NCBI RefSeq assembly: GCF_032854445.1
Contig: NW_027018115.1
Coordinates: 1-64,000, forward strand
Direction: 5' to 3'
DNA: 64,000 nucleotides
Source: Liolophura sinensis
Taxonomy: Eukaryota > Mollusca > Polyplacophora > Chitonida > Chitonidae
Shown here: positions 38,601 to 51,863 of the stretch, one piece after another
How the letters are laid out: each line of letters starts with the position of its first letter
Position numbering within the stretch: position 1 is the stretch's first letter
Made by a program: the position numbers and the translations under genes
The notes under the pieces: generated by a model
The model's database searches: none
What the model was told of the DNA's origin: nothing
What the model saw: only the letters and a program-made list of their open reading frames with translations

Positions 38601-41600
38601 CAGCAGCACTGGAACAGTTTTTCCACTTTTGCATTTTTGCCTGGTCTTTTTGTTATTTGAAATCGGCTACACTGTACTATGTACCATCGCGACTGGTCAT
38701 TACTATATTCAACTTTTGACTATAAGTTATGTGCCCTTGGGTAGCCCAGAAGACGTCAAATCTTTGGGCTAAGCCCATTTAACTCATCCAGCATTTGTCT
38801 TACTTCTAAGTCCATGACAATCTCAATGTCTTTATCTACGTGTAGAAAAAGCAAACCATTCCTACATAAAAAACACAATGTACTAGATACAGTCTGCTGT
38901 AAAAAGTACAACTGATCACTGAACCACATCTATAGAGTTCAAATAGATGCGGAATTGGGCCAGGCATCGGGAGCTGTTAAAAAATTGCATATTTCCCTGG
39001 TTTCCATGGAGTAAGAGCCGTTGCTGGGCACGTGACTATGACATCAATGATCATTCAATTGTCGCTACAGCCAAAAGTATTGGTCGGAGAGCAACGCGGT
39101 TTGCACCATTCGATTTCTCGTCACAAAATACGTCGGATTAGCCTTTTACCAGCAGCACTGGAACAGTTTTTCCACTTTTGCATTTTTGCCTGGTCTTTTT
39201 GTTAAAGGAAATCGGCTACACTGTACTATGTACAATCGCGACTGGTCATTACTATATTCAACTTTTGACTATAAGTTATGTGCCCTTCTGTAGCCCAGAA
39301 GACGTCAAATTTTTGGGTTAAGCCCATTTAACTCATCCAGCATTTGTCTTACTTCTAAGTCCATGACAATCTCAATGTCTTTATCTACGTGTAGAAAAAC
39401 CACACCATTTGTACATAAAAAACACTAAGTACTAGATACAGTCTGCTGTAAAAAGTACAACTGATCACTGACCCACATCAAAAAGGTTCTAAAAGATGCG
39501 GAATTGGGCCAGGCATCGGCAGCTGTTTAAAAAATTGCAAATTTCCCAGGTTTCCATGGAGTAAGAGCCGTTGCTGGGCACGTGACAATGACATCAATGA
39601 TCATTCAATTGTGGCTACAGCAAAAAGTATTGGTCGGACAGCATCGCGGTTTGGAGCATTCGATTTCTCGTCACAAAATACGTCGGATTAGCCTCTTACC
39701 AGCAGCACTGGAACAGTTTTTCCACTTTTGCATTTTTGCCTGGTCTTTTTGTTTTTTGAAATCGGCTACACTGTACTATGTACCATCGCGACTGGTCATA
39801 ACTATATTCAACTTTTGACTATAAGTTATGTGCCCTTCGGTAGCCCAGAAGACGTCAAATCTTTGGGCTAAGCCCATTTAACTCACCCAGCAATTGTCTT
39901 ACTTCTAAGTCCAAGACAATCTCAATGTCTTTATCTACGTGTAGAAAAACCACACCATTCGTACATAAAAAACACAAGGTACTAGATACAGTCTGCTGCA
40001 AAAATTACATTTAAACACTGACAAACATAAATAAGGTGCCAAAAGATGCGGAATTGGGCAAGGCATCGGCAGCTGTTTAAAAAATTGCAAATTTCCCTGG
40101 TTTGCATGGAGTAAGAGCCGTTGTTGGGCACGTGACTATGACATCAATGATCATTCAGTTGTGGCTACAGCCAAAAGTATTGGTCGGAGAGCAACGCGGT
40201 TTGCACCATTCGATTTCTCGTCACAAAATACGTCGGATTAGCCTCTTACCAGCAGCACTGGAACAGTTTTTCTACTTTTGCATTTTTGCCTGGTCTTTTT
40301 GTTAATTGAATTTGGCTACACTGTACTATGTACCATCGCGACTTGTCATTACTATATTCAACTTTTGACTATAAGTTATGTGCCCTTCGGTAGCCCAGAA
40401 AACGTCAAATCTTTGGGCTCAACCCATTTAACTCACCCAGCAATTGTCTTACTTCTAAGTTGAAGAAAATCTCAATGTCTTTATCTGCGTGTAGAAAAAG
40501 CACACCATTTGTACATAAAAAACACAAAGTACTAGATACAGTCTGCTGTAAAAAGTACAACTGATCACTGACCCACATCAATAAGGTTCTAAAAGATGCG
40601 GAATTGGGCCAGGCATCGGCAGCTGTTTAAAAAATTGCAAATTTCCCTGGTTTCCATGGAGTAAGAGCCGTTGCTGGGCACGTGACAATGACATCAATGA
40701 TCATTCAATTGTGGCTACAGCAAAAAGTATTGGTCGGACAGCATCGCGGTTTGCAGCATTCGATTTCTCGTCACAAAATACGTCGGATTAGCCTCTTACC
40801 AGCAGCACTGGAACAGTTTTTCTACTTTTGCATTTTTGCCTGGTCTTTTTGTTATTTTAAATCGGCTACACTGTACTATGTACCATCGCGACTGGTCATT
40901 ACTATATTCATCTTTTGACTATAAGTTATGTGCCCTTCGGTAGCCCAGAAGACGTGAAATCTTTGGGCTAAGCCCATTTAACTCACTCAGCAATTGTCTT
41001 ACTTCTAAGTCCAAGACAATCTCAATGTCTTTATCTACGTGTAGAAAAACCACACCATTCGTCCATAAAAAACACAATGTACTAGATACAGTCTGCTGTA
41101 AAAAGTACAACTGGTCACTGAACCACTTCTTTAAGGTTCTAATAGATGCGGAATTGGGCCAGGTATCGGCAGCTGTTAAAAAATTGCAAATTTCCCTGGT
41201 TTCCATGGAGTAAGAGCCGTTGCTGGGCACGTGACTATGACATCAATGATCATTCAATTGTGGTTACAGCCAAAGGTAATGCTCGGAGAGCAACGCGGTT
41301 TGCACCATTCGATTTCTCGTCACAAAATACGTCGGATTAGCCTCTTACCAGCAGCACTGGAACAGTTTTTCCACTTTTGCATTTTTTGCCTGGTCTTTTT
41401 GTTAATTTGAAATCGGCTACACTGTACTATGTACAATCGCGACTGGTCATTACTATATTCAACTTTTGACTATAAGTTATGTGCCCTTCTGTAGCCCAGA
41501 AGACGTCAAATTTTGAGCTAAGCCCATTAAACTCACCCAGCATTAGTCTTAATTCTAAGTCCATGACAATCTCAATGTCTTTATCTACGTGTAGAAAAAC

Positions 41601-41710
41601 CACACCATTTTCTACATAAAAAACACAAGGTACTAGATACAGTCTGCTGTAAAAAGTACACTTCAACACTGACCCACATAAATAAGGTGCCAAAAGATGC
41701 GGAATTGGGC
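35660..41710 (+). repeat. Array segment keeping a dimeric register of subtype P
   Basis: Monomers start at 35660, 36211, 36761, 37310, 37860, 38411, 38961, 39510, 40060, 40610 and 41160. Subtype P occupies 37310, 38411, 39510 and 40610, exactly every second monomer, in the same phase as 34010 and 35110. The one expected place without P is 36211, which instead carries GATTTCGCGTGAC, a variant found again at 47700, 48800 and 56981. The partner monomers are much more variable than the P monomers. Confidence 0.82.
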
Positions 41711-42823
41711 CAGGCATCGGCAGCTGTCTCAAAAAATTGCAAAATTTCCCTGGTTTCCATGGAGTAAGAGCCGTTGTTGGGCACGTGACTATGACATCAA
41801 TAATCATTCAATTGTCGCTACAGCCAAAAGTATTGTCGGAGAGCAACGCGGTTTGCACCATTCGATTTCTCGTCACAAAATACGTCGGATTAGCCTACTA
41901 CCATCAGCACTGGAACAGTTTTTCTACTTTTGCATTTGTGCCTGGTCTTTTTGTTAATGGAAATCGGCTACACTGTACTATGTACCATCGCGTACTGGTC
42001 ATTACTATAGTTCAACTTCTGACTATAAGTTATGTGCCCTTCTGTAGCCCAAAAGACGTCAAATCTTTGGGGCTAAGCCCATTTAACTCATCTAGCATTT
42101 GTCTTACTTCTAAGTCCATGACAATCTCAATGTCTTTATCTACGTGTAGAAAAACCACACCATTTGTACATAAAAAGCACAAAGTACTAGATACAGTCCT
42201 GCTGTAAAAAGTACAATTGAACACTGACCCACATCAATAAGGTGCCTAAAGGTGCGGAATTGGGCCAGGCATCGGCAGCTGTTTAAAAAATTGCATATTT
42301 CCCTGGTTTCCATGGAGTAAGAGCCGTTGCTGGGCACGTGACTATGACATCAATGATCATTCAATTGTGGCTACAGCCAAAACTATTGGTCGGAGAGCAA
42401 CGCGGTTTGCACCATTCGATTTCTCGTCACAAAAATACGTCGAATTAGCCTCTTACCAGCAACACTAGAACAGGTTTTCTACTTTTGCATTTTTGCCTGG
42501 TCTTTTTGTTAATTGAACTTGGCTACACTGTACTATGTACCATCGCGAACTGGTCATTACTATATTCAACTTTTGACTATAAGTTATGTGCCCTTCGGGT
42601 AGCCCAGAAGACGTCAAATCTTTGGGCTAAGCCCATTTAACTCACACAGCAATTGTCTTAATTCTAAGTCGAAGACAATCTCAATGTCTTTTATCCTACG
42701 TGTAGAAAAAACCACACCATTTGTACATAAAAAACACAAAGTACTAGATACAGTCTGATGTAAAAAAGTACAATTGAACACTGATCCATATTAATAAGGT
42801 GCCAAAAGATGCGGAATTTGGGC
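41711..42823 (+). repeat. Two monomers enlarged by scattered one-base insertions
   Basis: Monomers at 41711 (555 bp) and 42266 (558 bp) contain many single extra bases relative to all neighbours. Examples are GTTTGCACC-context copies reading CTTTGGGGCTAAG near 42065, CAGTCCTGCTG near 42195, CGCGAACTGG near 42545, CTTCGGGTAGCC near 42596, TTTTATCCTACG near 42689 and GAATTTGGGCC near 42815. Most lengthen an existing run of one base. A 156-codon open frame at 41737-42207 exists only because of these insertions. Confidence 0.85.
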
Positions 42824-43348
42824 CAGGCATCGGCAGCTGTTTAAAAAATTGCAAATTTCCCTGGTTTCCATAGAGTAAGAGCCGGTTGCTGGGCACGTGA
42901 CTATGACATCAATGATCATTCAATTGTCGCTACAGCCACAAGTATTGGTCGGAGAGCAACGCAGTTTGCACCATTCGATTTCTTGTCTAAAAATACGTCG
43001 GATTAGCCTCTTACCAGCAGCACTGGAACAGTTTTTCCACTTTTGCATTTGTGCCTGGTCTTTTTGTTAATTGAAATCGGCAACACTGTACTATGTACCA
43101 TCGCGACTGGTCATTACTATATTCAAATTTGACTAAGTTTTGTGCCCTTCTTTGGGCTCAGCCCATTTAACTCATCCAGCATTTGTCTTACTTCTAAGTC
43201 CAAGACAATCTCAATGTCTTTATCTACGTGTAGAAAAACCACACCATTTGTACATAAAAAACACAAGGTACTAGATACAGTCTGCTGTAAAAAGTACAAC
43301 TGATCACTGACTCACATCAATAAGGTTCTAAAAGATGCGGAATTGGCC
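42824..43348 (+). repeat. Short-subtype monomer S1, 525 bp
   Basis: Carries the 23-bp internal deletion (equivalent to 9591-9613 of a full monomer) joined as GCCCTTCTTTGGGCTCAG near 43147. It also has AATTTGACTAAG instead of CTTTTGACTATAAG. The upstream tag reads CTGATCCATATTAATAAGG, which is shared only with the S1 copies at 49900 and 58079. Confidence 0.9.
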
Positions 43349-44400
43349 CAGGCATCGGCAGGTGTTTAAAAAATTGCAAATTTCCCTGGTTTCCATGGAG
43401 TAAGAGCCGTTGCTGGGCACGTGACAATGACATCAATGATCATTCAATTGTGGCTACAGCAAACAGTATTGGTCGGACAGCATCGCGGTTTGCAGCATTC
43501 GATTTCTCGTCACAAAATACGTCGTATTAGCCTCTTACCAGCAGCACTGGAACAGTTTTTCCACTTTTGCATTTTTGCCAGGTCTTTTTGTTATTTGAAA
43601 TCGGCTACACTGTACTGTGTACCATCGCGACTGGTCATTACTATATTCAAATTTGACTATAAGTTATGTGCCCTTCTTTGGTCTAAGCCCATTTAACTCA
43701 TCCAGCATTTGTCTTACTTCTAAGTCCAAGACAATCTCAATGTCTTTATCTACGTGTAGAAAAACCACACCATTTGTACATAAAAAACACAATTTACTAG
43801 ATACAGTCTGCTGTAAAAAGTACAACTGATCACTGACCCACATCAATAAGGTTCTAAAAGATGCGGAATTGGCCCAGGCATCGGCAGCTGTTTAAAAAAT
43901 TGCAAATTTCCCTGGTTTCCATGGAGTAAGAGCCGTTGCTGGGCACGTGACTATGACATCAATGATCATTCAATTGTGGCTACAGCAAACAGTATTGGTC
44001 CGACAGCATCGCGGTTTGCAGCATTCGATTTCTCGTCACAAAATACGTCGGATTAGCCTCTTACCAGCAGCACTGGAACAGTTTTTCCACTTTTGCATTT
44101 TTGCCAGGTCTTTTTGTTATTTGAAATCGGCTACACTGTACTATGTACCATCGCGACTGGTCATTACTATATTCAAATTTGACTATAAGTTATGTGCCCT
44201 TCTTTGGTCTAAGCCCATTTAACTCATCCAGCATTTGTCTTACTTCTAAGTCCAAGACAATCTCAATGTCTTTATCTACGTGTAGAAAAACCACACCATT
44301 TGTACATAAAAAACACTAAGTACTAGATACAGTCTGCTGTAAAAAGTACAACTGATCACTGACCCACATCAATAAGGTTCTAAAAGATGCGGAATTGGGC
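43349..44400 (+). repeat. Two tandem short-subtype monomers S2, 526 bp each
   Basis: Monomers at 43349 and 43875 both carry the 23-bp deletion joined as CCTTCTTTGGTCTAAG, plus AAATTTGACTATAAG and GCCAGGTCTTTTTG. They also carry P-type markers with ACAGCAAACAGTATTGG. The two copies are near-identical, so this looks like a local duplication of one S2 monomer. Confidence 0.9.
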
Positions 44401-47148
44401 CAGGCATCGGCAGCTGTTTAAAAAATTGCAAATTTCCCTGGTTTCCATGGAGTAAGAGCCGTTGCTAGGCACGTGATTTTGTCATCAATGATCATTCAAT
44501 TGTCGCTACAGCAAAAGTATTGGTCGGAGAGCAACGCGGTTTGCACCATTCGATTTCTCGTCACAAAATACGTCGGATTAGCCTTTTACCAGCAGCACTG
44601 GAACAGTTTTTCCACTTCTGCATTTTTGCCTGGTCTTTTTGTTAATTGAAATCGGATACACTGTACTATGTACAATTGCGACTGGTCATTACTATATTCA
44701 ACTTTTAACTATACGTTATGTGCCCTTCTGTAGCCCAGAAGACGTCAAATCTTTGGGCTAAGCCCATTTAAGTCTCCCAGCAATTGTCTTACTTCTAAGT
44801 CCAAGACAATCTCAATGTCTTTATCTACGTGTAGAAAAACCACACCATTTGTACATAAAAAACACAAAGTACTAGATACAGTCTGCTGTAAAAAGTACAA
44901 CTGATCACTGAACCACATCAATAAGGTTCTAAAAGATGCGGAATTGGCCCAGGCATCGGCAGCTGTTTAAAAAATTGCAAATTTCCCTGGTTTCCATGGA
45001 GTAAGAGCCGTTGCTGGGCACGTGACTATGACATCAATGATCATTCAATTGTCGCTACAGCCAAAAGTATTGGTCGGAGAGCAACGCGGTTTGCACCATT
45101 CGATTTCTCGTCACAAAATACGTCGGATTAGCTTCTTACCAGCAGCACTGGAACAGTTTTTACACTTTTGCATTTTTGTCTGGTCTTTTTGTTAATTGAA
45201 ATCGGATACACTGTACTATGTACAATCGCGACTGGTAATTACTATATTCAACTTTTGACTATAAGTTATGTGCCCTTCGGTAGCCCAGAAGACGTCAAAT
45301 CTTTGGGCTCAGCCCATTTAACTCACCCAGCAATTGTCTTACTTCTAAGTCCAAGACAATCTCAATGTCTTTATCTACGTGTAGAAAAACCACACCATTC
45401 GTACATAAAAAACACAAAGTACTAGATACAGTCTGCTGTAAAAAGTACACTTAAACACTGACCCACATAAATAAGGTGCCAAAAGATGCGGAATTGGGCC
45501 AGGCATCGGCAGCTGTTTCAAAAATGGCAAATTTCCCTGGTTTCCATGGAGTAAGAGCCGTTGCTGGGCACGTGACAATGACATCAATGATCATTCAATT
45601 GTGGCTACAGCCAAAAGTATTGGTCGGAGAGCAACGCGGTTTGCACCATTCGATTTCTCGTCACAAAATACGTCGGATTAGCGTCTTACCAGCAACACTA
45701 GAACAGGTTTTCTTCTTTTGCATTTTTGCCTGGTCTTTTTGTTAATTGAAATCGGCTACACTGTACTATGTACCATCGCGACTGGTCATTACTATATTCA
45801 ACTTTTGACTATAAGTTATGTGCCCTTCGGTAGCCCAGAAGACGTCAAATCTTTGGGCTAAGCCCATTTAACTCACCCAGCAATTGTCTTACTTCTAAGT
45901 CGAAGACAATCTCAATGTCTTTATCTACGTGTAGAAAAACCACACCATTTGTACATAAAAAACACAAGGTACTAGATACAGTCTGCTGTAAAAAGTACAA
46001 CTGATCACTGACCCACATCAATAAGGTTCTAAAAGATGCGGAATTGGCCCAGGCATCGGCAGCTGTTTAAAAAATTGCAAATTTCCCTGGTTTCCATGGA
46101 GTAAGAGCCGTTGCTGGGCGCGTGACAATGACATCAATGATCATTCAATTGTGGCTACAGCAAAAAGTATTGGTCCGACAGCATCGCGGTTTGCACCATT
46201 CAATTTCTCGTCACAAAATACGTCGGATTAGCCTTTTACCAGCAGCACTGGAACAGTATTTCCACTTTTGCATTTTTGCCTGGTCTTTTTGTTAATGGAA
46301 ATCGGCTACACTGTACTATGTACAATCGCGACTGGTCATTACTATATTCAACTTTTGACTATAAGTTATGTGCCCTTCTGTAGCCCAGAAGACGTCAAAT
46401 TTTTGGGCTAAGCCCATTTAACTCATCCAGCATTTGTCTTACTTCTAAGTCCAAGACAATCTCAATGTCTTTATCTACGTGTAGAAAAACCACACCATTT
46501 TTACATAAAAAACACAAGGTACTAGATACAGTCTGCTGTAAAAAGTACAATTGAACACTGACCCACATCAATAAGGTGCCTAAAGGTGCGGAATTGGGCC
46601 AGGCATCGGCAGCTGTTCAAAAAATTGCAAATTTCCCTGGTTTCCATGGAGTAAGAGCCGTTGCTAGGCACGTGATTTTGTCATCAATGATCATTCAATT
46701 GTCGCTACAGCAAAAGTATTGGTCGGAGAGCAACGCGGTTTGCACCATTCGATTTCTCGTCACAAAATACGTCGGATTAGCCTTTTACCAGCAGCACTGG
46801 AACAGTTTTTTCCACTTCTGCATTTTTGCCTGGTCTTTTTGTTAATTGAAATCGGATACACTGTACTATGTACAATTGCGACTGGTCATTACTATATTCA
46901 ACTTTTAACTATACGTTATGTGCCCTTCTGTAGCCCAGAAGACGTCAAATCTTTGGGCTAAGCCCATTTAAGTCTCCCAGCAATTGTCTTACTTCTAAGT
47001 CCAAGACAATCTCAATGTCTTTATCTACGTGTAGAAAAACCACACCATTTGTACATAAAAAACACAAAGTACTAGATACAGTCTGCTGTAAAAAGTACAA
47101 CTGATCACTGAACCACATCAATAAGGTTCTAAAAGATGCGGAATTGCC
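44401..47148 (+). repeat. Array segment with a 2,199-bp (4-mer) duplication
   Basis: Monomers start at 44401, 44950, 45500, 46050 and 46600. The monomer at 44401 recurs at 46600 with the same GTGATTTTGTCATC, GCTACAGCAAAAGTATTGG, ACTTCTGCATTTTTG and TTTAAGTCTCCCAGC variants. Sequence from about 45,160 to 46,050, including CATTTTTGTCTGG and TGTTTCAAAAATGGC, recurs about 6,557 bp downstream at 51.72-52.6 kb and again near 62.1-62.97 kb. Confidence 0.85.
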
Positions 47149-49350
47149 CAGGCATCGGCAGCTGTTTAAAAAATTGCAAATTTCGCTGGTTTCCATGGAG
47201 TAAGAGCCGGTTGCTGGGCACGTGACTATGACATCAATGATCATTCAATTGTCGCTACAGCCAAAAGTATTGGTCGGAGAGCAACGCGGTTTGCACCATT
47301 CGATTTCCCGTCACAAAATACGTCGGATTAGCCTCTTACCAGCAGCACTGGAACAGTTTTTCCACTTTTGCATTTTTGCCTGGTCTTTTTGTTAATTGAA
47401 ATCGGATACACTGTACTATGCACAATCGCGATTGGTCGTTACTATATTCAACTTTTAACTATACGTTATGTGCCCTTCGGTAGCCCAGAAGACGTGAAAT
47501 CTTTGGGCTAAGCCCATTTAACTCATCCAGCAATTGTCTTACTTTTAAGTCCAAGACAATCTCAATGTCTTTATCTACGTGTAGAAAAACCACACCATTC
47601 GTACATAAAAAACACAATGTACTAGATACAGTCTGCTGTAAAAAGTACAACTGATCACTGAACCACATCAATAAGGTTCTAAAAGATGCGGAATTGGCCC
47701 AGGCATCGGCAGCTGTTTAAAAAATTGCAAATTTCCCTGGTTTCCATGGAGTAAGAGCCGTTGCTGGGCACGTGACTATGACATCAATGATCATTCAATT
47801 GTCGCTACAGCCAAAAGTATTGGTCGGAGAGCAACGCGGTTTGCACCATTCGATTTCGCGTGACAAAATACGTCGGATTAGCCTCTTACCAGCAGCACTG
47901 GAACAGTTTTTCCACTTTTGCATTTTTGCCTGGTCTTTTTGTTAATTGAAATCGGATACACTGTACTATGCACAATCGCGACTGGTCGTTACTATATTCA
48001 ACTTTTAACTATACGTTATGTGCCCTTCTGTAGCCCAGAAGACGTCAAATCTTTGGGCTAAGCCCATTTAAGTCTCCCAGCAATTGTCTTACTTCTAAGT
48101 CCAAGACAATCTCAATGTCTTTATCTACGTGTAGAAAAACCACACCATTTGTACATAAAAAACACAAAGTACTAGATACAGTCTGCTGTAAAAAGTACAA
48201 CTGATCACTGAACCACATCAATAAGGTTCTAAAAGATGCGGAATTGGCCCAGGCATCGGCAGCTGTTTAAAAAATTGCAAATTTCCCTGGTTTCCATGGA
48301 GTAAGAGCCGTTGCTGGGCACGTGACTATGACATCAATGATCATTCAATTGTCGCTACAGCCAAAAGTATTGGTCGGAGAGCAACGCGGTTTGCACCATT
48401 CGATTTCCCGTCACAAAATACGTCGGATTAGCCTCTTACCAGCAGCACTGGAACAGTTTTTCCACTTTTGCATTTTTGCCTGGTCTTTTTGTTAATTGAA
48501 ATCGGATACACTGTACTATGCACAATCGCGATTGGTCGTTACTATATTCAACTTTTAACTATACGTTATGTGCCCTTCGGTAGCCCAGAAGACGTGAAAT
48601 CTTTGGGCTAAGCCCATTTAACTCATCCAGCAATTGTCTTACTTTTAAGTCCAAGACAATCTCAATGTCTTTATCTACGTGTAGAAAAACCACACCATTC
48701 GTACATAAAAAACACAATGTACTAGATACAGTCTGCTGTAAAAAGTACAACTGATCACTGAACCACATCAATAAGGTTCTAAAAGATGCGGAATTGGCCC
48801 AGGCATCGGCAGCTGTTTAAAAAATTGCAAATTTCCCTGGTTTCCATGGAGTAAGAGCCGTTGCTGGGCACGTGACTATGACATCAATGATCATTCAATT
48901 GTCGCTACAGCCAAAAGTATTGGTCGGAGAGCAACGCGGTTTGCACCATTCGATTTCGCGTGACAAAATACGTCGGATTAGCCTCTTACCAGCAGCACTG
49001 GAACAGTTTTTCCACTTTTGCATTTTTGCCTGGTCTTTTTGTTAATTGAAATCGGATACACTGTACTATGCACAATCGCGACTGGTCGTTACTATATTCA
49101 ACTTTTAACTATACGTTATGTGCCCTTCGGTAGCCCAGAAGACGTCAAATCTTTGGGCTCAGCCCATTTAACTCATCCAGCAATTGTCTTACTTTTAAGT
49201 CCAAGACAATCTCAATGTCTTTATCTACGTGTAGAAAAACCACACCATTCGTACATAAAAAACACAATGTACTAGATACAGTCTGCTGTAAAAAGTACAA
49301 CTGATCACTGACCCCACATCAATAAGGTTCTAAAAGATGCGGAATTGGGC
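47149..49350 (+). repeat. Dimeric higher-order repeat, 2 x ~1,100 bp
   Basis: Monomers start at 47149, 47700, 48250 and 48800. The first of each pair has GATTTCCCGTCAC and CAATCGCGATTGGTCG; the second has GATTTCGCGTGAC. The pair 47149-48249 recurs as 48250-49350, with AAGACGTGAAATC at 47490 and 48590. A further copy of both monomer types lies at 56.58-57.53 kb, where it opens the 8.18-kb duplication. Confidence 0.88.
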
Positions 49351-49899
49351 CAGGCATCGGCAGCTGTTCAAAAATTGCATATTTCCCTGGTTTCCATGGA
49401 GTAAGAGCCGTTGCTGGGCACGTGACTATGACATCAATGATCATTCAATTGTGGCTACAGCCAAAACTATTGCTCGGAGAGCAACGCGGTTTGCACCATT
49501 CGATTTCCCGTCACAAAATACGTCGGATTAGCCTCTTACCAGCAACACTAGAACAGGTTTTCCTACCTTTGCATTTTTGCCTGGTCTTTTTGTTAATGAA
49601 CTCGGGTACACTGTACTATGTACCATCGCGACTGGTCATTAATATATTCAACTTTTGACTATAAGTTATGTGCCCTTCGGTAGCCCAGAAGACGTCAAAT
49701 CTTTGGGCTAAGCCCATTTAACTCACCCAGCAATTGTCTTACTTCTAAGTCCAAGGACAATCTCAATGTCTTTATCTACGTGTAGAAAAACCACACCATT
49801 TGTACATAAAAACACAAAGTACTAGGTACAGTCTGATGTAAAAAGTACAATTGAACACTGATCCATATTAATAAGGTGCCAAAAGATGCGGAATTGGGC

Positions 49900-50422
49900 C
49901 AGGCATCGGCAGCTGTTTTAAAAATTGCAAATTTCCCTGGTTTCCATAGAGTAGGAGCCGTTGCTGGGCACGTGACTATGATATTAATGATCATTCAATT
50001 GTGGCTACAGCCAAAAGTATTGGTCAGAGAGCAACGCAGTTTGCACCATTCGATTTCTCGTCTAAAAATACGTCGGATTAGCCTCTTACCAGCAGCACTG
50101 GAACAGTTTTTCCACTTTTGCATTTGTGCCTGGTCTTTTGTTAATTGAAATCGGCTACACTGTACATGTACCATCGCGACTGGTCATTACTATATTCAAA
50201 TTTGACTAAGTTATGTGCCCTTCTTTGGGCTAAAGCCCATTTAACTCATCCAGCATTTGTCTTAGTTCTAAGTCCAAGACAATCTCAATGTCTTTATCTA
50301 CGTGTAGAAAAACCACACCATTTGTACATAAAAAACATAAGGTACTAGATACAGTCTGCTGTAAAAAGTACAACTGATCACTGAACCACATCAATAAGGT
50401 TCTAAAAGATGCGGAATTGGCC
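49900..50422 (+). repeat. Short-subtype monomer S1, 523 bp
   Basis: Has the 23-bp deletion joined as CCTTCTTTGGGCTAAAGCCC and the two-base shortening TTTGACTAAG. It also has extra length changes (TGGTCTTTTGTT, TGTACATGTACC). It is followed directly by an S2 monomer, as at 42824 and 58079. Confidence 0.9.
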
Positions 50423-50952
50423 CAGGCATCGGCAGCTGTTTAAAAAATTGCAAATTTCCCTGGTTTCCATGGAGTAAGAGCCGTTGCTGGGCACGTGACA
50501 ATGACATCAATGATCATTCCAATTGTGGCTACAGCAAAACAGTATTGGTCGGACAGCATCGCGGTTTGCACCATTCGATTTCTCGTCACAAAATACGTCG
50601 GATTAGCCTCTTACCAGCAGCACTGGAACAGTTTTTCCACTTTTGCATTTTTGCCAGGTCTTTTTTGTTATTTGAAATCGGCTACACTGTACTATGTTAC
50701 AATCGCGACTGGTCATTACTATATTCAAATTTGACTATAAGTTATGTGCCCTTCTTTGGTCTAAGCCCATTTAACTCATCCAGCATTTGTCTTACTTCTA
50801 AGTCCAAGACAATCTCAATGTCTTTATCTACGTGTAGAAAAACCACACCATTTGTACATAAAAAACACAAGGTACTAGATACAGTCTGCTGTAAAAAGTA
50901 CAACTGATCACTGACCCACATCAATAAGGTTCTAAAAGATGCGGAATTGGCC
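50423..50952 (+). repeat. Short-subtype monomer S2, 530 bp
   Basis: Has the S2 join CCTTCTTTGGTCTAAG near 50750. It is four bases longer than its partner at 58603, each extra base lengthening a single-base run (CATTCCAATTG, GCAAAACAG, TCTTTTTTG, TATGTTACAATC). Confidence 0.9.
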
Positions 50953-51863
50953 CAGGCATCGGCAGCTGTTTAAAAAATTGCAAATTTCCCTGGTTTCCAT
51001 GGAGTAAGAGCCGTTGCTGGGCACGTGACAATGACATCAATGATCATTCAATTTGTGGCTACAGCAAAAAGTATTGGTCCGACAGCATCGCGGTTTGCAG
51101 CATTCGATTTCTCGTCACAAAATACGTCGGATTAGCCTTTTACCAGCAGCACTGGAACTGTATTTCCACTTTTGCATTTTTGCCTGGTCTTTTTGTTAAT
51201 GGAAATCGGCTACACTGTACTAGGTACAATCGCGACTGGTCATTACTATATTCAACTTTTGACTATAAGTTATGTGCCCTTCTGTAGCCCAGAAGACGTC
51301 AAATTTTTGGGCTAAGCCCATTTAACTCATCCAGCATTTGTCTTACTTCTAAGTCCATGACAATCTCAATGTCTTTATCTACGTGTAGAAAAAGCACACT
51401 ATTTGTACATAAAAAACACAAAAAGTACTTGATACAGTCTGCTGTAAAAAGTACAATTGAACACTGACCCACATCAATAAGGTGCTAAAAGATGCGGAAT
51501 TGGGCCAGGCATCGGCAGCTGTTTAAAAAATTGCAAATTTCCCAGGTTTCCATGGAGTAAGAGCCGATGCTAGGCACGTGATTTTGTCATAAATGATCAT
51601 TCAATAGTCGCTTCAGCCAAAAGTATTGGTCGGAGAGCAACGCGGTTTGCACCATTTGATTTCTCGTCAGAAAATACGTCGGATTAGCCTCTTACCAGCA
51701 GCACTGGAACAGTTTTTCCACTTTTGCATTTTTGTCTGGTCTTTTTGTTAATTGAAATCGGATACACTGTACTATGTACAATCGCGACTGGTAATTACTA
51801 TATTCAACTTTTGACTATAAGTTATGTGCCCTTCGGTAGCCCAGAAGACGTCAAATCTTTGGG

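Larger units (their letters stand above)
49351..51863 (+). repeat. 8.18-kb-spaced duplicated segment, left copy
   Basis: Monomers start at 49351, 49900 (S1, 523 bp), 50423 (S2, 530 bp), 50953 and 51506. They match, in the same order, the monomers at 57531, 58079, 58603, 59129 and 59679, at offsets of 8180, 8179, 8180, 8176 and 8173 bp. The drift in offset comes from one-base length changes in this copy. Private markers shared by the two copies include AAAACTATTGCTCGG, CTAGGTACAATC, GTACTTGATACAG and CATTCAATAGTCGCTTCAG. The match ends inside the 59679 monomer. Confidence 0.88.

Noticed and set aside
40919-41230. Open frames on the - strand (60-126 codons)
   Set aside because: They are antisense readings of the same repeat with no conserved start or stop and no family resemblance.
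41737-42207. Longest open frame in the window (156 codons, + strand)
   Set aside because: It is created by one-base insertions that join two frames of the satellite. The same region is closed in the other copies, and it has no recognisable domain.
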